This document shows positions 47,189 to 58,932 of a stretch of 64,000 nucleotides of DNA, piece after piece. Source of the stretch: Macrotrachela quadricornifera. Lineage: Eukaryota; Rotifera; Eurotatoria; Philodinida; Philodinidae. Made by a program: the position numbers and the translations under genes. The notes beneath the pieces are model-generated. The model did not search any database. It had not been told where the DNA came from and saw nothing but the letters and a program-made list of their open reading frames with translations. The stretch covers positions 30,772 through 94,771 of the forward strand of contig JAJEKB010021580.1 of the NCBI GenBank assembly GCA_022393335.1, written 5' to 3'. Positions within the stretch are counted from its first letter, which is position 1; each line of letters opens with the position of its first letter.

Positions 47189-49337
47189 TCAAACAACGTT
47201 TCGAAATAGGGTGTCGATAAATGAAATAAGAATTAATATAACAGCCAGAAAAAACAAGATATTGGTAATCTTTCTTGTCTTCGACGGAAAATAATAAAGA
47301 CTGATAGCATTTATCACATGTAAGATCATATAAGAAATGGCATATATAATCATAAATAAAGTACCAGAAACAAATCCGCCATATACATGAAAGACGTTGC
47401 GTGGAAGTATCAGTGGAGTCACGAAACCTGCAATAAAGCTCAAAACGCATGAAGTTTTCCAATAACTGTAGGAACTAGCGTTGGACTCGGGAGACAGCAT
47501 GTACATTAATCGATGCCAATAATATCCTCGTTGCGGAGGGCAAGATGCCCAACATAATCGTCGAGGCTAAATTATATTTCCAAATAAACGATGGTAAAAG
47601 ACAATGAACTTACCTGTTCTCCAATCCAGATATGAACATGATACGAAAAACTTGTTTGAGTCTTACGATAAACTCGACATCTAAATGAACCTCTAGTCAG
47701 TCGTCGTGTACCATGAATAGATAATTCTGGTTCGAAATACCAATGTCGCTCGTTTTTATTGTATCGTGAAAAAATAGTAAATGATGCACTTAACAAATGT
47801 TGAAAACCATCGATTAAACGAATCATTTGTGCTTTCGATTGAAGAGATGATATGTATAAATGTTCAACACATGGGAAAAGATGTAATAATTCTTCAATTA
47901 CATAATTCATGTATATAGAGTGTTCACAAATCTCAAGTGTTCGAATCTGTTCGAATCGATAACGTCGTATTTGTCCAATAGAATCTAGTGAGAGGCTTCC
48001 ACTAATACAGAGAGTATGAAGAAAATCCATGTTGAATAAATATAAATTTAGAAATTTTATATCATTGAATGATGGTATTGTTAAACGTTGTATACGATTA
48101 AGATCGATCATAGTTGAAACGGTACGCAAATTATCTTCATCTAAATTCATTGATAAATTTAGTTTAGTGACATTTTTGTAGAACGTTGTATCATCAGATG
48201 TTTTCCAAATAGAAGGTGATAAAATATCAGAACTCTTAGCTTCTGTTTGAGCAAAGTAAGGTATTGAAAAAAGATATGGATTACGATAAGCCACATACCA
48301 ATGTTTCTCATGAAGCCAGAATTCCGTGCAAAACGAATTGAGAGTTTGGTCATCGAGTACAGAATCGATCTGAAGCTTAAAATTGAGCGTATGGAATTTT
48401 TCAGCCAAGATTTTCCATCGATGACCATTGGCAAGATTATAATCACCTTTTGCATGTAATTCAAAGTGGTTTAATTGAGTTATTTTTGGTAAAAATTTTT
48501 CCATATTAGTTATTGATATTCGTGAATCTATAATTTACAAATAGAAACCAAAGAAATTATGTTTTATTTTCATATTATTCAATGTAAAAATTTATTCTTA
48601 CCATCAAGTTTTAGCGCAAGTCGATTCAATTGTAAACATGGATTTACATGATGAATATGTGATGCATCACCTTGAATTGAAATATTAAGTGATCTTAACT
48701 GTGGTGCTTGAGAGAAAATTTGATGTAGTTGGCGCAACGACGACTTTTTCAAAGTCAAATGACAAAGATTTGGAAGTTGTATTGTTGGTGGAATTGTTAA
48801 ATTTGATAAATTTAGTCGATTTAATCGAGGTAATACTCGCATGACAGTTTCTGCCCAGCATGATGTTGTATCGATAAGCATACCTGAATAATCATAAGCC
48901 CAGTTTGGACATTTGGTTTTAATACTATTTGTGTCATATGTAAGAGAACGGAGTAGAACGAGATGATTCAAATTAGAAAAGATTGATTCAAATGTATCAA
49001 ATTCAATTTCGATTAATCGAAGTGATCGAAGTTGAATGAATTGTTCGATTCGAAAACGCGTTAAGAACAAATCGGATTGACCAGGCGTATCATTAGCATC
49101 GGATAGTATGAGTAAGATAATTTGTGAAGGTCGAATACGCTGACAAACAAGATTGAAGCCTGATTTGGAAATTGAGCTTAGATTAAGACGATAACAAGAA
49201 TATGTTGCTAATATAGTATCAAAATAATGACTAATGTTCGTAAACGAATGAAGAATTTCATGAGCCCAAAAATAGTTAAGAATAATGTGAACCAGTTCGA
49301 TAGGTAACATATCAAAAGCACAAATACTTCGTGACAT
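47189..49337 (-). CDS. F-box-like protein with long Leu-rich region and three predicted C-terminal membrane helices
   Basis: Minus-strand exons are 49337-48602, 48527-47614 and 47566-47189, with 74-bp and 47-bp GT-AG introns. The frame is kept (total 2,028 nt, 675 residues). The start is the ATG at 49337-49335. Residues ~10-45 (MLPIELVHIILNYFWAHEILHSF) resemble an F-box. Residues ~60-540 contain irregular leucine-rich segments (LRSLRLIEI, LNRLNLSNLTIPPTIQLPNL, VEHLYISSLQSKAQMIRLI), the layout of bdelloid F-box/LRR-like proteins. F-box proteins normally select substrates for SCF ubiquitin ligases. Exon 3 adds an aromatic/Cys-rich linker (CWASCPPQRGYYWHRLMYML) and three hydrophobic segments (VLSFIAGFVTPLIL; GTLFMIIYAISYMILHVI; ILFFLAVILILISFI). 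The exon 2-3 splice uses CAG|GTAAGT and TTTAG, so the join is credible. A separate membrane-protein gene using exon 3 is the alternative. Confidence 0.65.
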
Positions 49338-49689
49338 GGTAGGATACGTATTTTGATTTCGAAATGTCTTTATATGACTTTATGAAAAATAAGAATCGAA
49401 TATAAATGAGTGGCTGTTGGAAACTTTGCACGTTCTTAAGTTCGCTCACAGTTACTACAGTGATAATCATTCATATTTGTCATATTGACGTCATCGATTA
49501 CATATAAAACGAAGGAAGCAAAGAAAAAATAATGGCGTAGTCAGAAAAGAATTACAGGAAAGGGGGCGCTGTATCATAAAAATGTTTCTGTTAACAGATG
49601 AAAAAGCACGTCGTGTGATTTTAATACTAGAAGTCTAAGTATATTTGTTGTGAAAATAATTTTCGTCATACTGTCGGTTTGGAAAGAGC
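49338..49689. other. upstream region of the F-box-like gene
   Basis: AT-rich; would contain the F-box-like gene's promoter. No distinct element is visible. Confidence 0.35.
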
Positions 49690-50030
49690 TTATTGACATT
49701 TTTTTCCTTTTTTCTTATAAAAAGCTTTAAGAAGTTTTCCTTTATCATGGAAAGAAAGAGCGTCTTTAGCTCTATTTTTCTATACTATTGGATCATTGTT
49801 CAACTAAACACTTTTGCATTTCACTTTATTATCACTTAATATGTTATATTAAAAATATAAAATATATCACAAGATGCAGTGTGAAGGGCTCTACAATTTA
49901 CAAAGAACTATTCCGAAAAGATAAAATAGAAAAAAAACCGAACTCCTCTTTTACCAAAAAACAATCTCGTTTTTGCAACGTCGAAATTTGGTAGCTCGGA
50001 GTTTTGGCCATTTTGAAAACAAAAATGAAG
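49690..50030. mobile_element. half-copy relic of the TA-site fold-back family
   Basis: Follows the left half of the 39221-40207 element in order: AGAGCGTC-TTAGCTCTATTTTTCT, TTTTGCATTTCACTTTATTATCACTTAATA, then AAGATGCAGTGTGAAGGGCTCTACAATTTA. It then trails off at GTTTTGGCCATTTTGAAAAC. The other arm is missing, so it is a solo-arm fossil. Confidence 0.7.
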
Positions 50031-50374
50031 CAATGAAAAAATATGCATTATTTTGTTTAGTTAGTTAAAAGGACATTGAAGTCGTTACTTTTCTAAAGCG
50101 TTATGATAAATCATGGATGACATTTTTTATTCTAATCTACCATTTCAATACACTATTAATTATTCAATCTCGATTATTATGCATGAGTTATCGTTGACAA
50201 AAAACTAATTGACGCCAGTTTCAAAATTTTAATTGTAAAAAACATTTTAGTGGGTGGATCTCACACTTTTCTGGCTCGGCATAATATATTGTTTGTGATA
50301 GAGATAAAAAGTCACTTTTGATAAAAAGGATAAATAAAGATGAAAAGGTGTGTCGATCTTAAAATTGAGTAATT

Positions 50375-53035
50375 CTACACATGTTTCCACTCAAAATAAT
50401 GTGTGCCCGATCCAACCTGCTCTTTGCAGCCATTACCCAAATAAATATCGGCACTTGTACCAGGTGGCACAATTACCTCAAGTTTAGCGATGTTATCTGT
50501 AACACGCCAAGCACTCTTTGCATGACCAAATGGGGTCTCAATAGTAGCTGTAGCATGTATAAGTCCACTTGCAATGAGTGGTGTTACACGGAAATGACGG
50601 TAACCAGGAGCAATTGGTGATAATCCTGCGATGCCCTCTTGAAGCCATCTAGCAACAGCTCCAAAGCTGTAGTGATTATGCGAAGCCATGGCCTTTCCAT
50701 GTTTATCGTATCCTCCCCACGTTTCCCATATTGTTGTAGCGCCTCGCTCAATTTGTGATAGCCAAGAAGGTTGAGTGTCTTGCAAGAGCAAATTCATTGC
50801 AACATCTGGACGACCGTTTTCTGCGAGTACATTAATCAACATACCTGTACTCATAATTCCTGTTCCAAGATGATTGTCATTCTGCTGGACAAGTTCAACT
50901 AGACGATTAAGAGCGGCTTGCCGTTGTTCTGATCTGATGAGATTGAAGGCCAATGCACGAACATAGTCGTCTTGCTTATCTTGACCAATACGGCGGCCAT
51001 CATCGCGAACAAAGGCAGCTTGCCATGCCGTACGAACATTCTCTGCTAGCTTAGTATAACGAAAAGCGTTCTGTTCATCATCAAGAATCTTAGCAATCTC
51101 GGATAGCAAGTAAGACGACTGTGCAAAATAAGCAGTAGCCAAAACTGCCGTAGGAATCAGTGCAGACCAAAAAATGGATGTAAATCCTTCACCTGGTCGC
51201 AATCATTCTCCCCAATGATAACCGCTATCTAGAATGTAATTTTCAAGATCTCCAAGATCTCTAGCAAACAGACGACCTCGTCCACGGTTATTTTTGGCTT
51301 CATGCTCTAGGTAGTCTACCCATCGTCGAGATGATTCGTACTGGCGTTCAAGCACAATTCGATCTCCATAGTATTGATAAAGAGTCCATGGAATGAAGAC
51401 AGAAGCATCTCCCCATCCTGTAGAACTTGAGAAATAAATGAAAAGTCTAGATATGCCACCAGAGAAGTTCGAACCTTCACTTGGAATGACTGATGGGACT
51501 CTACCATCAGATAGTTGCTCTAGCGCAAGATTACGTAAATATCGTCTAAGATATGCTTGTGAATCAACATATTTTGTTGCAGTAGGTGAGAACACTTGAA
51601 TATCATCCGTCCATCCTGAACGCTCACGAGTAGGACAATCGGTAGGTGTATCAGTAAAGTTCGAACGCAAACTCCAAAAGACATTACGATACAACTGATT
51701 AAGTCGTGAATCTGAACATTCAAAGGTACCAACCGGCAAAAGATTCGAAGAAACTACAATTGCTTGTGCATCATCAAGTTTCAGCTTGTATTCAAGTCCA
51801 TCTATCTCAACGTAACGAAACCCATGAATTGTAAACCAAGGTTGAAAACAACATAACTCGTCGGAGAGCACGTTCTCATCGTATTCAGCCGTAGAATGTA
51901 AAGGCCATGGTAGTGAAAAAAGATAATTTTTGTCCAGTTCTCCTCTTTGATCAACAACCTCGCTATGGATGAGACGAATCTTAGTGCCTTTAGTACCAGT
52001 CAACTTAATGTTTACATAACCAGCTAGATTTTGACCGAAATCAATGATTTGCTTACCAGAGGGATACAATAGTATGCATTTTGCTGGTAGCCGTTCGACT
52101 TCTTGTACACGATTGACTTCCTCTGCAACCAGCTTTCTAGGTGATGGCGGTAGGATGTAAACAGGAGTAAATCGGACAGGTGGCTCAAGCGCAGTCATCC
52201 AGTCATCATTAGATATATTCATATCGACTCGCTCACCATATATGGGATCAGATTGTGTAATTCGACCTGTGCCTGCAACCCATTGTTCGTCAGTATTGAA
52301 CGTCAATTTACTACCATCTGTAAGCTCTATGTGAATTTGTGCAAAAGCAGCCAATTTATCACCATATATTGCTTGACGTTTCAAAAAACCTAGATGACCA
52401 CGATAACGTCCATCGCCTACTGCAATACCAATAATATTCTTGCCACTTCGAAGTTGCTCAGTTACATCATACGTCTGGTACTCCACAATCTTGTCAAAGG
52501 GAGTGAATCTCGGTACAAGAGCATTTCCCGTCATATCTTGTCCATTCACAAATAAGCGATACCAACCAAGTGCACTAACGTACGCACGTCCTTTCAAGAC
52601 AGCTGTAGGAAGATCGATAGAACCGCGTAAATATAATATTCTTTTATCATTTTTCACATTTCCTCCAAAAATGACCCATCTTGCAGACCAATGAAATGAA
52701 TCAAGTGCAGCAGTTTCAAAATAGGCTATTTCACTTCATTCGCTTTGCGTATCACTCCTATCCCAAATACATACTCTCCAAAAATAGCCTGACATGGATT
52801 GTAGCGTATGGCCATTGTAGACTACACCAAATTGTTCGTTGGAAGTAATTTTTCCAGTATCCCACATCAAATTCCCATTGAATTCTTTTTCCGTAGACAT
52901 TTGAATAATGTATGCTGTTTGAATGGCATTATCTTCTGATGTCACAAACTTCCATGCAAATTCTGGCTGAGAGCTATCAATACCAAGGGCTTCTGTACGG
53001 CTGTTTATCTTAAGATCGTAGACACGAGTAGACAT
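50375..53035 (-). pseudogene. bacterial-type alpha-L-rhamnosidase (GH78), intronless, two TGA codons at Trp positions
   Basis: One minus-strand frame runs 53035-50375 (886 codons) from the ATG at 53035-53033, with no intron. TGA interrupts it at 52738-52736 (codon 100, QSE-x-SEIAYFETA) and 51205-51203 (codon 611, YHWGE-x-LRPGEG); both are places where the family has Trp, and TGG to TGA is one change. Domains in order: Ig/FnIII-like N-terminus; Bac_rhamnosid_N (GWYRLFVNG, GDGRYRGHLG); the DFGQNLAGYV segment; catalytic (alpha/alpha)6 barrel with TDCPTRERSGWTDDIQVFSPTA (~465-485) and TTIWETWGG with SHNHYSFGA; a C-terminal beta-sandwich (FRVTPLI). The Glu residues of RER and IWETW are the acid/base candidates. 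It would release terminal alpha-L-rhamnose from glycosides. No signal peptide is obvious. The bacterial-type architecture and lack of introns suggest horizontal acquisition. Because nothing else is damaged over 2.7 kb, it may still be functional by readthrough or an allele, or the stops may be sequence errors. Confidence 0.85.
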
Positions 53036-54699
53036 CACACACTGTCTTTGTTTGTTACTGCAAGACAATGGCAGGCCAAAATTTGATCAATGTTTGACTG
53101 CAGATTTGTCAATAGAAAAAAATATATTCACCAGATATATTCTTTCCCTATAAGAGATGAACATTCTTGGGGATGATGGGAAAAATAGCATAGCGAAAGG
53201 TCATATCGCGTCAACGAAATGATTTATCATTTGCATCAGATACTTGGGTTCATACTCTTTCTTATAAAGAAACGCATCAAACCTCTACTGTCAACATGTT
53301 ATAGTTGGAAAACATGCTGACAGTGAATGTTTATTTGTTTTTCTTTCGACAGGCATTTCTAATGTATTAACACTTACTTGAATTTGTGTGAATTGATAAA
53401 ACGATATTTTTTTACAAAAGAGAAGAAATGAGGTGCCTTTGGAGAACAAGGTGGTGTGTATGATAAAATGTTTGATATGATAGAAAAGAACTAAAATACG
53501 TCCTGAGAGTACGAAAGAGAACGCAAAACAGTGCACGTGTTATAGACAAAAATGGTGCAGCATTCTGTACAAACAAAGGGAATTAACGTATGTACTCAGT
53601 CTAGTTTGATAGTTTATAATTACCAGTAGAATAAAGTGCAATAAAAGAAAACAAGCAAATGAAAAGAACTAAAGAAAGGAGGAATATTTTTCTCAGTGCT
53701 AGGACAATAAGTCTTGAGATATCCTGTCACGTGTGTATTGAGTCGTAAGACAATTAATCGCAGGTAGTTCATCGGCTATGCAAGCATAAAATCAGCGAAC
53801 ATTGAAAGTTATTTATCACCCTCACATCCTCACGAAAAAAAATCTTTGTATCTATTTGTTAATATTATTATGTGTATTTCGTGCTTCTAAAAGGTAAGGG
53901 AAAAAACACTGGATTAATATATGTGAGCGAAAATCCCTCAAATGAACCAAAAAGAGAACTTTATAGAAGATTATTTAGCGATAATTCAGGATGTTCAGTA
54001 TCCATGAGTATTTTCGCCATCCACTCAATATCGTCCTAGTAAATACTGCGTCCATAAGTAGATTACATTTATAACTGTCACATCGTGCTGGAATTATTGG
54101 CTTCTTAGTTTTCCATTTTCAAAAAGTGTCAAACTTCTAAAACTCTTTTAAGTTCAACGTTCGAAAGTTTTAAGAAAACTTATTGTTTAGTATCAATAAA
54201 CTTCGTTTTCAACGAGCTTTCATTTGGTATAAAATTCATTACCTACTGTGTTTACACACTAGAGCGTTACCCTCCTGGAATAATATTATTTCCAACCTAG
54301 TACTTAATTGTTGTGAAATCAAACCTGAAGATCGTCATGGTATTCAACAATTAAAACAATTTCTAAGTAAGAAAGAAACAATATAATACATTATTTAATA
54401 TCTGTTTGTTATAGAACAAAGAATTGAAGAATCATAGTTTAGAAGATAAACATTACCTTGCAACCGTAGTTCATTCACGGCTGAAGCATTTTTAAATGAC
54501 AGCATCCGGTGACAAAGAAAGAACAATTTGTCTATTAAAACTTGCAATTCAAAAATCGAATAGCTTTACAAATGGTTTCTCCTTCGAACTTGTCTTATTC
54601 CTTCAATCAATCTCCTGTAAACAACCTGTCATCTAGTAGATATTCAAAATCAGTCGAAAGAAAAAACCTACTAGCTCGATAGTTTGATCAAGTATCAAG
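53036..54699. other. intergenic, nothing firm
   Basis: Upstream of the rhamnosidase. Short frames on both strands (53536-53291 minus; 54183-54386 plus) lack domains. The second (LPSWNNIISNLVLNCCEIKP) is protein-like but isolated. Confidence 0.4.
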
Positions 54700-55000
54700 T
54701 CGTGCACCATTGTATCTGCTTGAATATGAAGAATATTTGAACTCGACGATGATTATTGACGAAAATGAAAATGATAACCACGATAGTGAGTCATTCTTTC
54801 AATCACTTTTCTTACAGTAGAACACTTCTTCAATCGTGATCAAAGTATTAACTATACTAGCTTCGATCACTGAAGTGGAAAGATTGTTTTCATGTTCAAA
54901 GGTAGCAATGACAAATAATCGGACTCGACTTGATGCAGACAAATTTAATATAAACTGATCTTTCTTCGCAAAAATCTTCATTCCTTAAAACTATTAGATG
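54700..55000 (+). pseudogene. hAT transposase C-terminal dimerisation relic
   Basis: From about 54838 the plus strand reads VLTILASITEVERLFSCSKV, then AMTNNRTRLDADKFNIN, TGA, and SFFAKIF. This follows the hAT C-terminal dimerisation pattern of an alanine/serine block, then ERxFS and an NR(T/N)RL segment. Slightly upstream, in another frame, are APLYLLEYEEYLNS and acidic residues (about 54705-54785). Frame breaks and a stop show that it is dead. It is separate from the hAT-like MITEs elsewhere, but shows that autonomous hATs once existed in this genome. Confidence 0.65.
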
Positions 55001-56378
55001 GAAAACGTTCTTTTTGTTAGCAAGAAAGATTCTCAACACATGATGAAACTACTAATGCATCCAAGCTACTGTTTCATGCAGTCAAATCATCTGCTCTATT
55101 CGGCGAAATACCACTGAATTGAATATTCTGAAGATAGTAATATGCTGAAAATAGAGCAGGTGAAATTATTTTATTTTCGTTCTTTTATTGGTTTTAATAG
55201 GAAGCCAAAAATAATAAATAGAAGAATCATTTTTTAAAGCATATAAAGAACCAAAGATATTTTCTTACAAAATAAAATATAACGTGTGTATTTGAGATTA
55301 TTACGTTATGTATATGCTACAGTCGTTCGAAAGTCAGTTTTGAATATATTCTCGATTACGCAGAATAGTAATTTATTTATTTCGACGCAGAGAAAGAAAA
55401 AAGTATATTTGATCCGTTCGATTTAAACAGATCCAAACAGAATGAAAAGAAAAAATAGTATCAATGGGATTAACTTTCTTTTTCTTCCAGACCATAGTCT
55501 TTTTTCCAATAATAACGAGCAAAACTTCGAAGTCGTTTCATCAGCCTGTTACACATTCATTAATTACGTCATCGAAAATTTTTTTTTATATGTAATCGAA
55601 ATACTTGATGTGTACTGCACCAAACAGTGCTAGAATGAATATTTATTGAGGAATCAATAGTTGATCTACGCCCAAACAATAAAACTAACGACATTTTACA
55701 CAATAGACTCTGATTTGAGACATAAAATATCGTTTTTTTAACTGCTCGAATGATGAGTATCTCTATTTCGTTATTAATAGGAAGCCATTCGCTAATAGCA
55801 ACGTGCTACAGCATTGTTATTGGCGAACGCCGCTCTAATAATAATGGAACGAGATGTTCATTCAAGACTAATCGCTTATTTCTCAACAAAGGCTCGTTCT
55901 CATACTGCTTCATACGGTATATCTGTTGTCTTTCGCACTGATATAAAAGATTATTTGTTTGAGTAGAAAATGATCATGTATCAGAAGCGAAAAGACACTT
56001 ACATTTTTCTGTTAATTTTAAAGAGAGAATGATTCTATAATACGCAACATTTCGTCGTATTATATTGTGTTCGGTTCAACATTGCTTGATAACAATCTAT
56101 CAACATGTTGAGCACAATGCTACATTCTGTCAAACGTGATTCTCCACTTCAATCGTATGATACAACTCAAATTCTCATTAGCAAACTTTTCTCAAGTTCC
56201 CAATCATATAAGTATACCAGAACCGCTATCAGGTACATCCAAATGAAATAATCTCGTATATTTTCTTATGACCATGTACTATATTGCAGTTACATAAATC
56301 AATAATCATACCATTTTCAACTATGGTCTCACGGTATGTCAAAGATTTTTATTTCTTGAATGAAAGATACATTACTTT
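55001..56378. other. upstream region of the ART-TPR gene, first exon not located
   Basis: No recognisable gene. The ART-TPR gene needs an in-frame ATG that the first visible exon lacks, so a short 5' exon may lie in the right-hand part of this interval. Confidence 0.4.
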
Positions 56379-58932
56379 TTGAACTTCTTCCTTTTCATAT
56401 GTTCATCTATCAATCAAAGAATCCATAATATTCCATTCCGCCGCCTACCATCAATACGTGGGGGCATCAGCCTTCTTTGGCTCGAAAATTCATGTTACTC
56501 GTCGTCGTCATCATCATCAATTAATACTGGCTATGAAATGATTGATCGTCTACGTACCTTCAATCATTATTACATTCTTTGCTATACAACTGTATCAAAA
56601 TGTCTCAAATATTTGAAACGAGCAGCATCTTTCGAGCGAGTAATCATTGTTATGGTCATCAATAATGACAACATCATTGGTAGAAAAACATCGATTACTA
56701 CTGCCGATATTTCTCGACTTCATCACTATCAACAAGTACAATCAATTTTCATTGTTTCTCCTACTGACACAACTAATGATGACGTTATGGTAAACTTCTC
56801 CAAAACTACTCAAGACAACGATATTACTAAAGTGGTTGGAATATATCGTGATTATCAATCAATGTTTATCCAATTGCAACAATTGCTAAGAGAAACCCAG
56901 CAATGCGACGATACTTTGTTCACCACGTTTGATCAACGGGAGAAAGCACTACGAGATGTAGATCATGAACTCGGCCAATATGTATGGAGTCATTCATATA
57001 TAGGTAAGTTTGTCTTAAAACCTAGATCAAACTGCAATTGACGGGTTCGTGTCAACTTGAATCGAGCCATCATTCATTTTTACTTAAAATCAAATTTATA
57101 TTAAGAGTGACCGTTTCTGGTAAAGATTAATTTGGTTCAACCGATATCTTAACGAACTAAGTCAAATTTAATTTACAGGTTTCTGAACTTAATAGTTTAT
57201 AGGGTGAACGGATTTTATATTTCTCGTTACATACTTAAACAGATTAACAATTGTATTTCTACTAGATATTGAACCTGGTCGAATTTGACTGTGAGAACTG
57301 AAGTTATACTTGTTCAAATCTTTAAATAATTAGTTCTTTGACTTTTTTTTCTCTTCTACAGTCATTCTCATGGCAATGGCTTACAATTCATCTGAAGCCA
57401 AAAAAGAAATGCTCGCTGAATGTCGTGCACATTGTCGTAGCAATCATCATGATTTAATTGCGATTGATGAGTTCGATCGTACCTATCGTTCAGCCGATGC
57501 TATTTACTGGTATACAAAAGATTGCTTTCTTTATCGTGTAATGAACAAAGCATTGCGTACTCAAGATATTTTTGTCCCGTATAAATTTCGCTATTTTATC
57601 ATCGATCTATGTATACAATTAGAAAACCTAGCTGTAACTACAAGAGCTCATCATATGACGCCATTCCGCGTCTATCGTGGGGCTCTATTGAGCCGAGATG
57701 AAGTCGAACAGTTGCATATCGATATGTTGGTAGCACCCAATGGATTTTTTTCGTCTTCCAAGCGCTTGCAAATTGCGCAAGAATTCATCAGTATCGATTT
57801 TACGACGGGTACGTCACCTAGTCGAAGTTGGATGGACAAATGGCAATATATTCTATTTGAGATCGATGTTGATTTAATCAATGCACCTGATCTCATTGTA
57901 GCCGATATCTCCGGACAAAGTGCCATTCAGGACGAGAACGAGATGATGTTCGGTTTAGGTACCACATTTAAAATCACGTACATTAACTATGATGCCGAAC
58001 ATTATCTATGGAACGTTAAAATGATCTCGTCATCAGAAGTAGCTCAACGAAGCCAGGACTATAGCAATTTTATTCGTCAGCGTTTAACTGAAGTTAATGC
58101 TACAGTTCTATTCGGTAGTGTTGTAGCCACGATATCGAGTGAGTATGTTAAAGCTATGAACTATTTTCAGCATATGCTGCGTACAATGCCTTCGGATAAT
58201 GAAGATCGCCCAAATATTTATTATCAATTGGCACGTGTCTATCGTTACATGAGTAAATATCCTGAAGCCATTGAGTATTTTCGACGTGCACTATTGTTGC
58301 AAAAATGCAGATTACCGCAGTCAAGCTTTGACTATGCTCGTACACTGAGTGAATTGGGCAATATTTATTCCGAATTAGGTGATTCAGCACGAGCTATCAA
58401 AATGCTTACAAAAGCAATTAGTATCCATCGACGTCTTTTACCAGAAGATCATTTTGAAATGGCTGTTAACTTAAATCGACTTGCTTATGCCTATTGGCAG
58501 GAAAGAGAATACGAACGTGCACTTGCTCTACTTTCGAGCACCCTATCATTTTCTAAACGAAAAACGCCCGCCGATTATCCATGTCAAACGCAAACACTAC
58601 ACATGATGGGTCTAGTGCAACGTGCATTGGGCAATCGAGAACAGGCGATCGATTATTTAAAAGAGGCACTACGTATGCGTGAATCATTGCTAGCCGATGA
58701 TCACCCGTATGTTGCTCTTACATGTCATGAACTGAGCATATTGTATGCCGAACAGGACGATGAAAAGACAATAGCACTTGACTATGCTCAAAGAGCATTG
58801 AAGATTCGTAAGGCAAAGTTGTCAGCGAATAATAACGATCTGAAACAATCAATTAAACTTGTCGAACAGCTATCACAACAAAATAATATTATGTCATCTG
58901 CAGAAGACACATTGTCAATATTGCCTATTTAA
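56379..58932 (+). CDS. ADP-ribosyltransferase (R-S-E type) fused to tetratricopeptide repeats
   Basis: Exon 1 is readable from ~56379 to 57003 and exon 2 is 57362-58932 (TAA). A 358-bp GT-AG intron joins ...SHSYI to VILMAMAYNSSE in frame; total ~731 residues. The frame at 56379 has no ATG before MIDRLRTF, so the true start is probably on an upstream exon. Residues ~30-200 form an N-terminal domain of alternating hydrophobic strands (GISLLWLE, ERVIIVMVIN, QSIFIVS), as in bdelloid ART-TPR proteins I recall. The ART domain spans ~250-430, with the R-S-E set: FRVYRGALL (R~314), GFFSSSKRL (Ser~339-341) and QDENEMMFGLGTTF, whose E-x-E (~400-402) is the catalytic signature of arginine-type mono-ADP-ribosyltransferases. 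About six TPRs follow (~480-700; DRPNIYYQLARVYRYMSKYP, AIKMLTKAISIHRRLLPEDH, QAIDYLKEALRMRESLLADD), likely for partner binding. No signal peptide is evident. The protein target is unknown. Confidence 0.85.

Noticed and set aside
50375..53035. A reassigned genetic code (UGA = Trp) for the organism
   Set aside because: About 25 TGG codons in the same gene, no in-frame TGA in the long ART-TPR exons or in the F-box and RRM genes, and TGA apparently used as a normal stop (for example 47189). Local error, mutation or readthrough fits better.
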